From assembly GCF_003626655.1 (NCBI RefSeq), contig NZ_RBAN01000001.1:1364001-1428000 (forward strand): 64,000 bases of DNA, written 5' to 3'. A program made the position numbers and the translations under genes. The first letter of the stretch is position 1, and every line of letters begins with the position of its first letter. The notes under the pieces are model-generated. The model had not been told where the DNA came from. It did no database searches and saw only the letters and a list, made by a program, of their open reading frames with translations. Shown piece after piece: positions 15,590 to 22,945 of the stretch. The stretch comes from Micromonospora costi (GTDB lineage Bacteria > Actinomycetota > Actinomycetes > Mycobacteriales > Micromonosporaceae).

Positions 15590-18067
15590 TCATCGCGCGA
15601 CCCGGTCGGGCGTCGGCAGGTCCCCGGCCGGCTGTCGGGTGGTGCTACCGGCGAAGCCCTGGACGGTGGCACCGCTGGCGGTGCCCGGGTAGCGCCAGAA
15701 GGTGCCGACGACGTCCGCGACCACGCCGGTGCTGCCCGAGTGGTTGTAGATGTTGAACTGGTTGGTCGGGCCGAGCTGGGTGATGGCGGCGTTGGCGACG
15801 ATCTGCCCGGCCAGGGCGTTCACGTTGCTGACGTCCGGCTGGTTGATGCCGCTGACGCCGTTCGGCCACAGCTTCAGGAAGGTGTTGGCGGTGGGCGTCA
15901 CCGCGGTGACGTTGAGTGCCAGGGCCTGGGTGCCGCTGGTCAGCAGCGCACCGGGCGTGGTGACGGTGCCAGTCCGGCCCGCGCCGAGGTTGCCGGGCAG
16001 CCCCTGAGCCTTGCGACTGTCGACGATCCGGGTCGGCGTCTTCGGGATGAACCGCAGGCCGTTGGCGAGGCTGCTGTCGTCGATGAACCCGACGATGTCG
16101 ACGATCACGTGGGTGTCCTTCAACGTGTAGACGCCGAAGGTCGGGAACTCGGATCCCCACGGGCAGTCGTAGCAGTGCCGGACCGGCACGATCGCCAGAT
16201 TCGGGGTGATCGACCCGGTGTTGTAGTTGACGGTGGAGGTCTTCGGTTCGGGCCACTCGCCGTTCCACGCGGTCAGGAACCCGTTGGACGCCGGCGACAC
16301 CGCGGTGATGTTGAGGACGACGGCCTTCATCCGCCAGTTGGCGTCGGTGCCGTAGTTCACCGCGACGCGGACCTGGTTGTCGGCCGGCAGCTTCTCGCCC
16401 CAGTCGCTACGACTGTCGAACACCCGCAGCGGCGGTACCGGCTGCAGCTGCCCACCCAGTTGACCCGAGGTGAGCAGCGGGGTGTTGTCGATGGCGTAGT
16501 AGCCCAGCACGTCGACGATGACATGGGTGTAGCCGGAGAGGTTGTTGATGGCGACCTTGCCGCCCGAGCCGACGGCCACCGTCACCGAGTTCGACCGGAT
16601 CCAGCCCTTCTGGAAGTTCAGCGACGAAGCCGTCGGCTTCGCCTGGCCGGCCGGGTAGACCGTCAGGAAGCTCGAGGACGTGGGCTCGGTGATCGTCACG
16701 TTCAGCACCACCGCGCCCACCCCGCTCGACGGGACACCACCGCGCCCGGTCACCTGCAGGTTGACCGTGCCGTTCGGGCCCACCTTCGCCTTCGGGGCGC
16801 CGTTGCCGGTGCGGGTGTCCATGATCCGCGTCGGGGTCAGCGGGTAGTAGGTGCCCTTTGCGCCCACCACCCCGTTGAGGGTCAGCGGCACGGTACGCGG
16901 GTTGGTGAGGCTGTTGTTCGGCAGTTGCAGAGTGGCGCTGCGGGCACCCCGGCCGGCGGCCTTGGCCGAGACGTCCACCCGGCAGGTCTGGTTCTTGGCC
17001 AGCGTGACGCCCTTGCAAGTGTCCGCCTTGACGGTGAACGACGAGGCGTCCGTGCCGCCGATGGTGGCGGTGCCGAAGGTGATCGGCGTGTCACCTGTGC
17101 CGGTCACGGTCACCGACTGCGTGGAACCCGTCTCGGCGATGTACTGGTCGCCGAAGGCCAGTGACGTCGGGGAGACGGTGATCGAGCGGGGGTCGACGCC
17201 GTTGACGCCGAGCTGCACGAGCCGTTCACCGAGGACGGTGTTGTCGGGGAGCCGGAGGAACGTCCAGTCGCCACCCAGCTTGGTCGGCTTGACGCTCACC
17301 GTGACGGTGCACGTCTCCCCGGCCGCGCGGGTCGTGCCGGAGCAGGTGTCGCCCGTGATCGAGTAGGCGCCCGGGGTGTCGAACCTGGCGGTGCCGTACT
17401 CCACCGGGTCGGAGCCCATCGACCGTACGGTGATCGTCTTGCTGGCCGCGGCGCCGCCGACGAACCGGTCGCCGAAGTTGTACGACATGGTGTCGGTGCC
17501 GGCGGCGGCGTACCCGACGCTCGAATTCCACCGGATCTCGCCGAACAGGTCGTGAACGTTGGTGCCGCACGAGATCACGTAGAAGGCGGCGAACGAGGTG
17601 AGCCGGTCGGTGCCGGCGTCCCGGGTGGCCTCGTGGACGGAGAGGTAGCCCGGCACCTCGTCGCAGGTGGCGCCGTTGTGCGCGACGTCGATGAAGGCGA
17701 AGTCGGCGGCGGGCTGCACACCCGTCAGCTCGTAGGTGGTGCCGACCGTCCAGGACTCACCGCTCGGTGGCGCCAGCCGGAACGTCCAGGCGTCGCCGGC
17801 CTGGTCCGCGCGGAGGTTCAGCTCGTCACCGGCGCTCGGCGTGACCGTGAAGGCGGCGCCGCCGGCCTGGTCGAAGACCCGGGACCCCTGGTACCACCAG
17901 GAGAGCGGGTTGCCGTCGACGGTGAGCGCGGTGTAGGGAGCAGCGGGCGCGGCAGCCGCGCTGGCCGGGGTGGCCACCGCGGTCACCGCGGCCAGCAGGG
18001 TTATGGTGCCGATGGCGGCACCACGAAGGTAACGCAACGAGACCCCCGTCTTGTTGTGTGAAGGCAT
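15590..18067 (-). CDS. secreted choice-of-anchor-type surface protein with repeated 'TPTRI.DTR' modules
   Basis: An 825-aa exported protein. After a signal peptide (LRYLRGAAIGTITLLAAVTA then ASA) comes a beta-rich region and two ASH/choice-of-anchor-D-like repeats (about 190-400; SPTSLAFGDQYIAETGSTQ). Three C-terminal modules follow, opening with TPTRIMDTRTGNG, PLRVFDSRSDW and TPTRIVDSRKAQG and ending in HVIVDVLGYYA-like strands. These modules occur in many actinobacterial extracellular proteins of unknown binding role. The ATG at 18067 lacks a good ribosome site; an in-frame TTG 10 codons later has GGGGG 6 nt before it and may be used. No sorting signal is visible. A strong hairpin follows the stop. 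Confidence 0.78.
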   Translation of the reverse strand: MPSHNKTGVSLRYLRGAAIGTITLLAAVTAVATPASAAAAPAAPYTALTVDGNPLSWWYQGSRVFDQAGGAAFTVTPSAGDELNLRADQAGDAWTFRLAPPSGESWTVGTTYELTGVQPAADFAFIDVAHNGATCDEVPGYLSVHEATRDAGTDRLTSFAAFYVISCGTNVHDLFGEIRWNSSVGYAAAGTDTMSYNFGDRFVGGAAASKTITVRSMGSDPVEYGTARFDTPGAYSITGDTCSGTTRAAGETCTVTVSVKPTKLGGDWTFLRLPDNTVLGERLVQLGVNGVDPRSITVSPTSLAFGDQYIAETGSTQSVTVTGTGDTPITFGTATIGGTDASSFTVKADTCKGVTLAKNQTCRVDVSAKAAGRGARSATLQLPNNSLTNPRTVPLTLNGVVGAKGTYYPLTPTRIMDTRTGNGAPKAKVGPNGTVNLQVTGRGGVPSSGVGAVVLNVTITEPTSSSFLTVYPAGQAKPTASSLNFQKGWIRSNSVTVAVGSGGKVAINNLSGYTHVIVDVLGYYAIDNTPLLTSGQLGGQLQPVPPLRVFDSRSDWGEKLPADNQVRVAVNYGTDANWRMKAVVLNITAVSPASNGFLTAWNGEWPEPKTSTVNYNTGSITPNLAIVPVRHCYDCPWGSEFPTFGVYTLKDTHVIVDIVGFIDDSSLANGLRFIPKTPTRIVDSRKAQGLPGNLGAGRTGTVTTPGALLTSGTQALALNVTAVTPTANTFLKLWPNGVSGINQPDVSNVNALAGQIVANAAITQLGPTNQFNIYNHSGSTGVVADVVGTFWRYPGTASGATVQGFAGSTTRQPAGDLPTPDRVAR

Positions 18068-18677
18068 GAACGCCAGCGACGACAGTAGATTCTCCGTCTT
18101 TCCGCGGGCAAGATCGTTTGCGGAGAACTGTCCGAAGAGACCCCGACGTCGGACGGTCGGCGAGTCGGCCAGCGGGCCGGGGCGAGGACGTCGGGCCTTC
18201 CGCTGCTCGCGTACGCACACGTGAGGGCGCTGTAGCGGCGTCGGCGTCCGCTCGAACGCCGCGGCCTGGTGCCCGGTGGCGCCGGCCCGGCCGAGGTGGA
18301 TGACTAGCCGCCCGGGGACCGGGTACGCGCCGGCCATGGGTAGCCAGAAGCCGAACAAGCATGATCCTGGTGGCGAGTCGGCGCGCGGGCGGCGGCACCC
18401 GGGCAGTGGCGCCCGGGGTCGGCAGGGTTCCGAGGTCGAACGCTCGCCGCACCGGCGCCAGCTCCGCGCCGCGACCGGGACGTCCGGGAGCGAGCGCGAC
18501 CAGGGCCGGGCCCGGGTCGAGGGCGGCGAGCGGGTGCAACGCCAGGGCACGTGACCACGACCGTGGTACGCCATGAAGCGGCCCTACGCCGCGAGGCGGT
18601 CCCGGCGGTCCTACGCCGCGAACCAGTCCGGAGCCGGCGCCCGGGTGGTGCCGCAGTGCCTGAAAGGTGACGTCGAG
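18068..18677. other. 610-bp intergenic region
   Basis: This lies between the start of the secreted repeat protein (minus) and the GYD gene (plus). Open frames exist but have arginine/proline/glycine-rich, motif-free translations and no convincing ribosome sites. A/T-richer DNA at 18075-18125 probably holds the promoter of the minus-strand gene. Nothing else can be supported. Confidence 0.5.
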
Positions 18678-18998
18678 GTGGCGAAGTTCCTGCTCAAGTC
18701 GACCTACACGCTCGATGGGGTCAAGGGCCTGGCCAAGGACGGCGGCAGCAAGCGGGCCGAGATCGCCACGAAGGCGATCGAGGCGGCGGGCGGGCGCGTC
18801 GAGTCGCTGTGCTTCGGCCTCGGCGAGCACGACACGTACGTCGTGTGTGACCTGCCGGACCACAAGACCGCGGCAGCGCTGGCCATCGCCATCCGGGCAG
18901 CCGGTGGTGTCGACACGCGGGTCGTCCCGCTGCTGACGCCGCAGGAGGTCGACGAGGCGGTCCAGAAGCAGATGAGCTACCAGCCGCCCGGCGCCTGA
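18678..18998 (+). CDS. GYD domain-containing protein
   Basis: A 106-aa protein of the GYD family (small ferredoxin-fold domain, often dimeric, function unknown). It shows the family opening KFLLKSTYTLDGVKGLAKDGG, followed by EAAGGRVESLCFGLGEHDTY and the second half with VCDLPDHKTAAALAIAI and a PLLTPQEVDEA tail. The GTG at 18678 is chosen because an AAAGGTG site precedes it and the family starts at this point; the upstream in-frame extension is arginine-rich and unrelated. It is monocistronic and followed by a long hairpin (19033-19079). Confidence 0.85.
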   Translation: MAKFLLKSTYTLDGVKGLAKDGGSKRAEIATKAIEAAGGRVESLCFGLGEHDTYVVCDLPDHKTAAALAIAIRAAGGVDTRVVPLLTPQEVDEAVQKQMSYQPPGA

Positions 18999-19032
18999 CC
19001 GGTCGTCGGTCCGGGCTAGGCCGACTCCGTTT

Positions 19033-19079
19033 CGCCGATGTGGCGGTGTCCGGGCGCGCCGGACGCCGCCATCTCGGCG
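19033..19079. terminator. 21-bp imperfect hairpin, bidirectional terminator
   Basis: 19033-19053 pairs with 19059-19079 (18 of 21 positions) around a GCGCG loop. It lies between the convergent ends of the GYD gene and the three-gene minus-strand operon. Confidence 0.75.
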
Positions 19080-19100
19080 ATCCGGTGCTGATCGAAGACG

Positions 19101-19502
19101 TCAGCGGGTGTCGGTGACGACGTGGGAGCAGGCGGCGCAGGCCGCGCGGCCCTGCTCGGCGTACCAGCGGCAGCTGCGCCGGATGGCGCAGCGTGGCAGG
19201 TCGGCCTCGGCCGGGCCGACGGCCTCCTGGTAGGAGTCGGCGAGGCGTTTCCCGAGGCCGCAGTGCTCGCCGGTCCAGAAGCCGCACCGGGACGTCACGC
19301 AGGGGCCCGCGAGCCGGACCTGCGACTCGACCGGCGCGTCCGTGGCGGCCACCGCGAGGGCGACGTCGGCCGGCATCTGCGGCGTGACGTACGCGACCCG
19401 GCCCGCCGGAGTGATCATGCCGAGGAACACCGTGGCGTTGGTCGCCGGCGTGCTCGGGCACATCCGCTCCGGCGGGTCCGGCCGGCGGACGGCGTCGGTC
19501 AC
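19101..19502 (-). CDS. cysteine-rich protein of unknown function (third gene of operon)
   Basis: A 133-aa protein with eight cysteines, seven in the pattern C-x4-C-x7-C-x23-C-x5-C-x10-C-x2-C in the C-terminal half (CVTSRC, GEHC, PRCAIRRSC, AACAAC). This arrangement suggests bound metal or an Fe-S cluster rather than secreted disulfides, because there is no signal peptide. The N-terminal half (TNATVFLGMITPAGRVAYV) is hydrophobic and beta-like. The GTG at 19502 overlaps the stop of the 86-aa gene by GTGA, so the two are translationally coupled. I do not recognise a characterised family; CRWY...ACAAC...VVTD tails occur in uncharacterised bacterial proteins. Confidence 0.72.
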   Translation of the reverse strand: MTDAVRRPDPPERMCPSTPATNATVFLGMITPAGRVAYVTPQMPADVALAVAATDAPVESQVRLAGPCVTSRCGFWTGEHCGLGKRLADSYQEAVGPAEADLPRCAIRRSCRWYAEQGRAACAACSHVVTDTR

Positions 19503-19759
19503 CTCTGCACCCAGAAGCCGATGTCGTTGATCTTCTGGCCGAGGTCGTCGGCGAACGGGCCGTCGAGCACCCACAGCCCCCGCCACTCGGGGCGCAGTTT
19601 CAGGTTGGCGTGGCCCACCGAGAGCGGGTTGGTGAGTTGGGCGCCGGCAGTGGCGAGCGCCTTCAGCCCCGCCTTCTGGATCTCGCCCGCGATGAGGCTC
19701 TCCTGCTCCCGGCTCAGCTCGACGCCGTCGACCACGAACCGGAACTCGCTGCGTGCCAT
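19499..19759 (-). CDS. 86-aa protein of unknown function (second gene of operon)
   Basis: A small protein with no cysteine and no signal sequence. It begins MARSEFRFVVDGVELSREQ, followed by a predicted helix IAGEIQKAGLKALATAG and a C-terminal part with RPEWRGLWVLDGPF and NDIGFWVQR, which is unusually rich in tryptophan. A strong GGAGGTAG ribosome site precedes the ATG. It is coupled to the downstream cysteine-rich protein (GTGA) and lies 15 bp after the Tat-exported protein gene. It could be a structural or carrier-like partner. I cannot name a family; a peptide-precursor role is possible but unsupported, as no maturase is nearby. Confidence 0.7.
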   Translation of the reverse strand: MARSEFRFVVDGVELSREQESLIAGEIQKAGLKALATAGAQLTNPLSVGHANLKLRPEWRGLWVLDGPFADDLGQKINDIGFWVQR

Positions 19760-19774
19760 GTCTACCTCCGATGG

Positions 19775-20449
19775 TCAGTACGCTTCGGTCCGCAGCCCGC
19801 GCCGCAGACTCGCCCTGGTGAAGGCCGCCCACGCGTCGGCCCGCCGCCCGCCGACCTGGTCGCGCCAGGAGCCGGCGTCGGCCGTACGCACACCCCACAG
19901 CTCGCGGCACGCCGCCACCGCGAACGCCACCTGCTGGGGTGCACCGGTGAAGCCGGCGAGCCCGTCGCCCACCCGCAGCCCGCCGCCGGGCACGACGTCG
20001 ACCAGCGGGAAGTCGTGGTGCAGGCTCGCGAGCGTGGCCAGGTGCGCCGGGTCGGTGCGGCCAGCCGTGAACGCGTCGACCGCCCGGTCGCCGCTCACGA
20101 CCCGGATCCGGAGCAGCGTGAACGTGTCCCCGGCGGAGGTGACCTCCCCGTCCACCTCCACGGGGCTGCTCCAGTGCCGGGGTGAGTTGGCCGACCAGAA
20201 CGCCAGCCAGTCGTCGAGCCGGTCGGCGAAGTCCGCCTGGACGCGGACCGCGCCGCCGGTGAGCCGCGCGCCCGCGATCCGGTCCCGAGTGACGAGCGGC
20301 TGCCCGGGACGTACGCCGGTCGGTGCGGCGTGTGCGGCGCTCGGTGCGGCGTGTGCGGGGCTCGGCCCGGCGACGGTGACCGCCGCCGAGGTTGCCGCGG
20401 CACCCACGAGGATGCGGCGCCGGGAGAGCGAAGGGATCGTGTCGTTCAT
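19775..20449 (-). CDS. Tat-exported protein of unknown function (first gene of operon)
   Basis: A 224-aa protein with a textbook twin-arginine signal: SLSRRRILVGAAATSAAVTV, cleavage near AHA-AP. This means it folds in the cytoplasm, often with a cofactor, before export. The mature region has no cysteine-rich motif apart from ACRELWG, a central WLAFWSANSPRHWSS segment and a SFRR-like end (TRASLRRGLRTEAY). The alanine/proline-rich stretch after the signal (SAAHAAPTG) is a short near-duplication. RBS AAAGGCGGAC precedes the ATG. It is followed at 15 bp by the 86-aa gene and then the cysteine-rich gene. Family not recognised. Confidence 0.75.
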   Translation of the reverse strand: MNDTIPSLSRRRILVGAAATSAAVTVAGPSPAHAAPSAAHAAPTGVRPGQPLVTRDRIAGARLTGGAVRVQADFADRLDDWLAFWSANSPRHWSSPVEVDGEVTSAGDTFTLLRIRVVSGDRAVDAFTAGRTDPAHLATLASLHHDFPLVDVVPGGGLRVGDGLAGFTGAPQQVAFAVAACRELWGVRTADAGSWRDQVGGRRADAWAAFTRASLRRGLRTEAY

Positions 20450-20629
20450 CGTCCGCCTTTCCGTGACGGCCTTTGCGCGACACGCTATCGACGGACATTG
20501 ATCAGTTGAACGGACTCTCTATCGGGACACCGACATGAATGCCGGTGATCGACGGCGGCGTGAATCGACTCATTCTGCTGCCCGTCGCATACCCGTCGAT
20601 CGCTGGTCGGGTTCACGTCAGCGGCCTGC

Positions 20630-21553
20630 TCACAGGTGCCGACGCAGGAAGTCGGCCGCCGCGCCCACCGCCTCGGTGACGTACGGCTCGGTGTCGTACA
20701 GGTCGATGTGCTGGGCGGCGTCGAGCCAGACGAGCTCCTTCGCGCCGGTCGCCCGGCGGTGCAGCTCGGCGGCGAGTTCGGGCGCGCAGTAGGCATCGGC
20801 TCTGCCGTGTACGACCAGGAGTGGGGTCGCGGCGAGCAGCGGGGCCGCGCCCAGCGCGTCGAACGTCATCAGGCTGTACAGCGAACCGCGGGTCACCCGG
20901 TTGACCCAGTGCGGCGAGGCCGAGCGGGAGGTGCCGTAGTAGGCGTACGGCTCCTCGCCACCCATCGCGGCCGCCGCGCCGCCGGGCGCCACGGCGGGGA
21001 GGGTCTCGTCGTACGCGTCGAGCAGCCCGGCGAGCATCGACCGATAGGTGTCGGCTCCCATCCGCTCGGCGAACCAGGCCGGGCTGTTGTAGCCCCCGGC
21101 GACGCCCACCACCGCCTTGACCCGAGGGTCCTCCGCAGCGGCGCGTACCGCGTAGCCGCCGCCGAGGCAGACGCCGACCAGACCAACCCGGTCCGGATCG
21201 ACCTCGGGCCGCGACCGCAGCAGGTCGACGGCGGCCCGCAGGTCGGCGAGCTTGCCCTGGCTGTCCTCGTGCCCCCGGCGGCCTTCCGACTCGCCGAAAC
21301 CACGGTGGTCGCAGGCGAGCGTGGCGAAGCCGGACCGGGCCAGCCGCTCGGCGTACACCCCGGCGACCTGCTCCTTGACCCCGGTGAACGGCCCGGTGAG
21401 CGCCACCGCCGGCGCCGCGCCGGCGGTGGCGGTGGCGGTGGCCGGCAACCGCAGCTCACCGACGAGGGTGAGCCCTTCGCTGGTGAACGTCACACGCTCG
21501 GTGCGTATCGGCGGCGGGGTGCGTGTGGAGGGAAGCGTGGTCACGTCTGACAT
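20630..21553 (-). CDS. alpha/beta hydrolase with cysteine nucleophile (dienelactone-hydrolase-like)
   Basis: A 307-aa alpha/beta hydrolase. The elbow reads GVCLGGG, so the nucleophile is Cys129 rather than serine, as in dienelactone hydrolases. The oxyanion region is LTGPFTGVKEQ, CDHRGFGESEG follows, the acid is in VVHGRADAY and the histidine in DAAQHIDLYD. Proteins of this shape are annotated as 'alpha/beta hydrolase' or YcjY-like. The ATG at 21553 is chosen because the upstream extension would cross the divergent HxlR promoter and coding region. It is divergent from an HxlR regulator 168 bp away, its probable repressor. Substrate unknown. Confidence 0.85.
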   Translation of the reverse strand: MSDVTTLPSTRTPPPIRTERVTFTSEGLTLVGELRLPATATATAGAAPAVALTGPFTGVKEQVAGVYAERLARSGFATLACDHRGFGESEGRRGHEDSQGKLADLRAAVDLLRSRPEVDPDRVGLVGVCLGGGYAVRAAAEDPRVKAVVGVAGGYNSPAWFAERMGADTYRSMLAGLLDAYDETLPAVAPGGAAAAMGGEEPYAYYGTSRSASPHWVNRVTRGSLYSLMTFDALGAAPLLAATPLLVVHGRADAYCAPELAAELHRRATGAKELVWLDAAQHIDLYDTEPYVTEAVGAAADFLRRHL

Positions 21554-21721
21554 CCGATCGGGCTCGGCGAATAGGGTTACCGGCGACGCTAGGTGGGCCG
21601 CCGGGCACGAGCCAGAAGGCACTTTCCGGTGCCCATCCCGGTTGACCAGCGGCGAACCCGGGTTCGATGGCCGCGCCCGGGCGGACGTGTGTCGCAACGG
21701 GTGCACCGACCAGGAGGACGA

Positions 21722-22063
21722 ATGGCTCTCGTGATCCCCGACGTGCTCGAGGAGAGCTGCTCGACCCGGCAGGCGCTGGAGCGGTTCGCGGCGAAGTGGC
21801 GCGTCCTGCTCGTCTACGCGCTGCTCGCCGGGCCCCAGCGACACGCGCAGCTGCGTCGGCGCCTGCCCGGCATCAGCCAGAAGGTGCTGACCGAGACGCT
21901 GCGCGGGATGGAGGCCGACGGGCTCGTCCGGCGCCGGGTGGTCAAGGAGAGCGCACCGCAGCACGTCGAGTACGAACTCACCGACCTCGGGCACACGTTG
22001 GAGAAGCCGCTCGCGGCGATCTGCGACTGGGCGAGCGCCCAACCACCCGTCCGGCCCGCCTAG
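21722..22063 (+). CDS. HxlR family transcriptional regulator
   Basis: A 113-aa winged-helix protein of the HxlR (DUF24) family. It opens SCSTRQALERFAAKWRVLLV, then LRRRLPGISQKVLTETLRGM as the recognition helix and DGLVRRRV...VEYELTDLG as the wing. A cysteine at residue 12 sits where redox- or aldehyde-sensing members carry theirs. The AGGAGG site before the ATG at 21722 fixes the start. It is divergent from the Cys-nucleophile hydrolase, the usual arrangement for an HxlR protein and the enzyme it controls. It ends 9 bp before the stop of the converging OGG-like gene. Confidence 0.92.
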   Translation: MALVIPDVLEESCSTRQALERFAAKWRVLLVYALLAGPQRHAQLRRRLPGISQKVLTETLRGMEADGLVRRRVVKESAPQHVEYELTDLGHTLEKPLAAICDWASAQPPVRPA

Positions 22064-22072
22064 GGAACGCCG

Positions 22073-22789
22073 TCAAGGAACCCCGGTGAGCTGCCCATGG
22101 AGCACCGCCATCTCCACCTGCTCCGGGTCGATCCCCCTGCGCCGCGCCTGCTCCGCCGCCCAGCGCAGGTAGGCGAGCCACTCCTCGGCCACCCACCCGG
22201 ACTCCCGACGCACACCCGCCTCGACGGGCAGCCCGCGGGCCACCACGGTGTCGAGGATGAGCGGTTGCAGGCCGGCGCCCCCAGCGAGTGACCCGCTGCG
22301 CGAGTCGAAGCCACCGCTGCGCGTCGCCGTGTCGCCAGTGCCGGGCCGTCGGTAGCCGGCGAAGTAGAGCAGCTTCGTGACCATCCCCGGCCCGAGTCGC
22401 GGCAGCCGCGACTCCTTCGGGTCACGCAGCCGCTGGTAGGCGGTCCGCAGCACGTCCTCGTGCGGCACGGCGGGTGCCCGCAGGCCCTCCAGTGCGTACG
22501 CCAGCCGCGTGCCGTCCGGATCGGCCTCCAGTGAGCGGGCGGCGCGCCACGGGCCGTACCCGATCGGGCCGTAGCCCCACATCAGCACGGCGCTCAGCAG
22601 CTGGCGCGGGCCCGCCTCCCCCGCACGCCAGGCATCGGCCACCGCGAACACGTCCCGCCGCCACACGACGCCCGTCTCGGGGAACCCGGCGGGCCAGGCG
22701 TCGGGCGGCAGCGCCGTACGCCATCGGCCGACCTGGACCGCCATCGGCGCTGACTCCCCCGGTAACGCCGGATTGGTCGACTCGGTCAT
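22073..22789 (-). CDS. 8-oxoguanine DNA glycosylase OGG-fold protein
   Basis: A 238-aa protein whose central LPRLGPGMVTKLLYFAG looks like the helix-hairpin-helix of OGG-type glycosylases (RxxxGPGxxTKxLYF). It is preceded by an all-helical domain with AVLMWGYGPIGYGPW. A conserved Asp-containing segment follows (PLILDTVVARGL), which could supply the catalytic aspartate. This corresponds to the uncharacterised bacterial 'OGG fold' group, so real glycosylase activity is unproven. The ATG at 22789 has a strong AGGAGGGG site; the upstream frame is not conserved. It probably forms a single transcription unit. Confidence 0.65.
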   Translation of the reverse strand: MTESTNPALPGESAPMAVQVGRWRTALPPDAWPAGFPETGVVWRRDVFAVADAWRAGEAGPRQLLSAVLMWGYGPIGYGPWRAARSLEADPDGTRLAYALEGLRAPAVPHEDVLRTAYQRLRDPKESRLPRLGPGMVTKLLYFAGYRRPGTGDTATRSGGFDSRSGSLAGGAGLQPLILDTVVARGLPVEAGVRRESGWVAEEWLAYLRWAAEQARRRGIDPEQVEMAVLHGQLTGVP

Positions 22790-22898
22790 GGCGCCCCTCC
22801 TCGCCCCGGGCGGCCCGGATGGCCGCCTCCTGTGAAGGAGCCTTCCGCCCGGCCGGCGCTCGCGCGGTCCCGGTACGCCATGTTGCGGTATCGCGGGA

Positions 22899-22932
22899 GG
22901 GTGCGACCGGCACCCGAGAGCCGGCCGCACCC
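22899..22932 (-). terminator. hairpin after the second phosphodiester glycosidase
   Basis: GGGTGCG-A-CCGG (22899-22910) pairs with CCGG-C-CGCACCC (22921-22932) with one mismatch and a 10-nt loop, 13 bp after the stop of the minus-strand glycosidase gene. Confidence 0.6.
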
Positions 22933-22945
22933 CGTTCGCGGGAAC

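Noticed and set aside
18118..18576. short overlapping open frames in the 610-bp gap before the GYD gene
   Set aside because: Arginine-, proline- and glycine-rich, no ribosome sites, no motif, several frames overlap.
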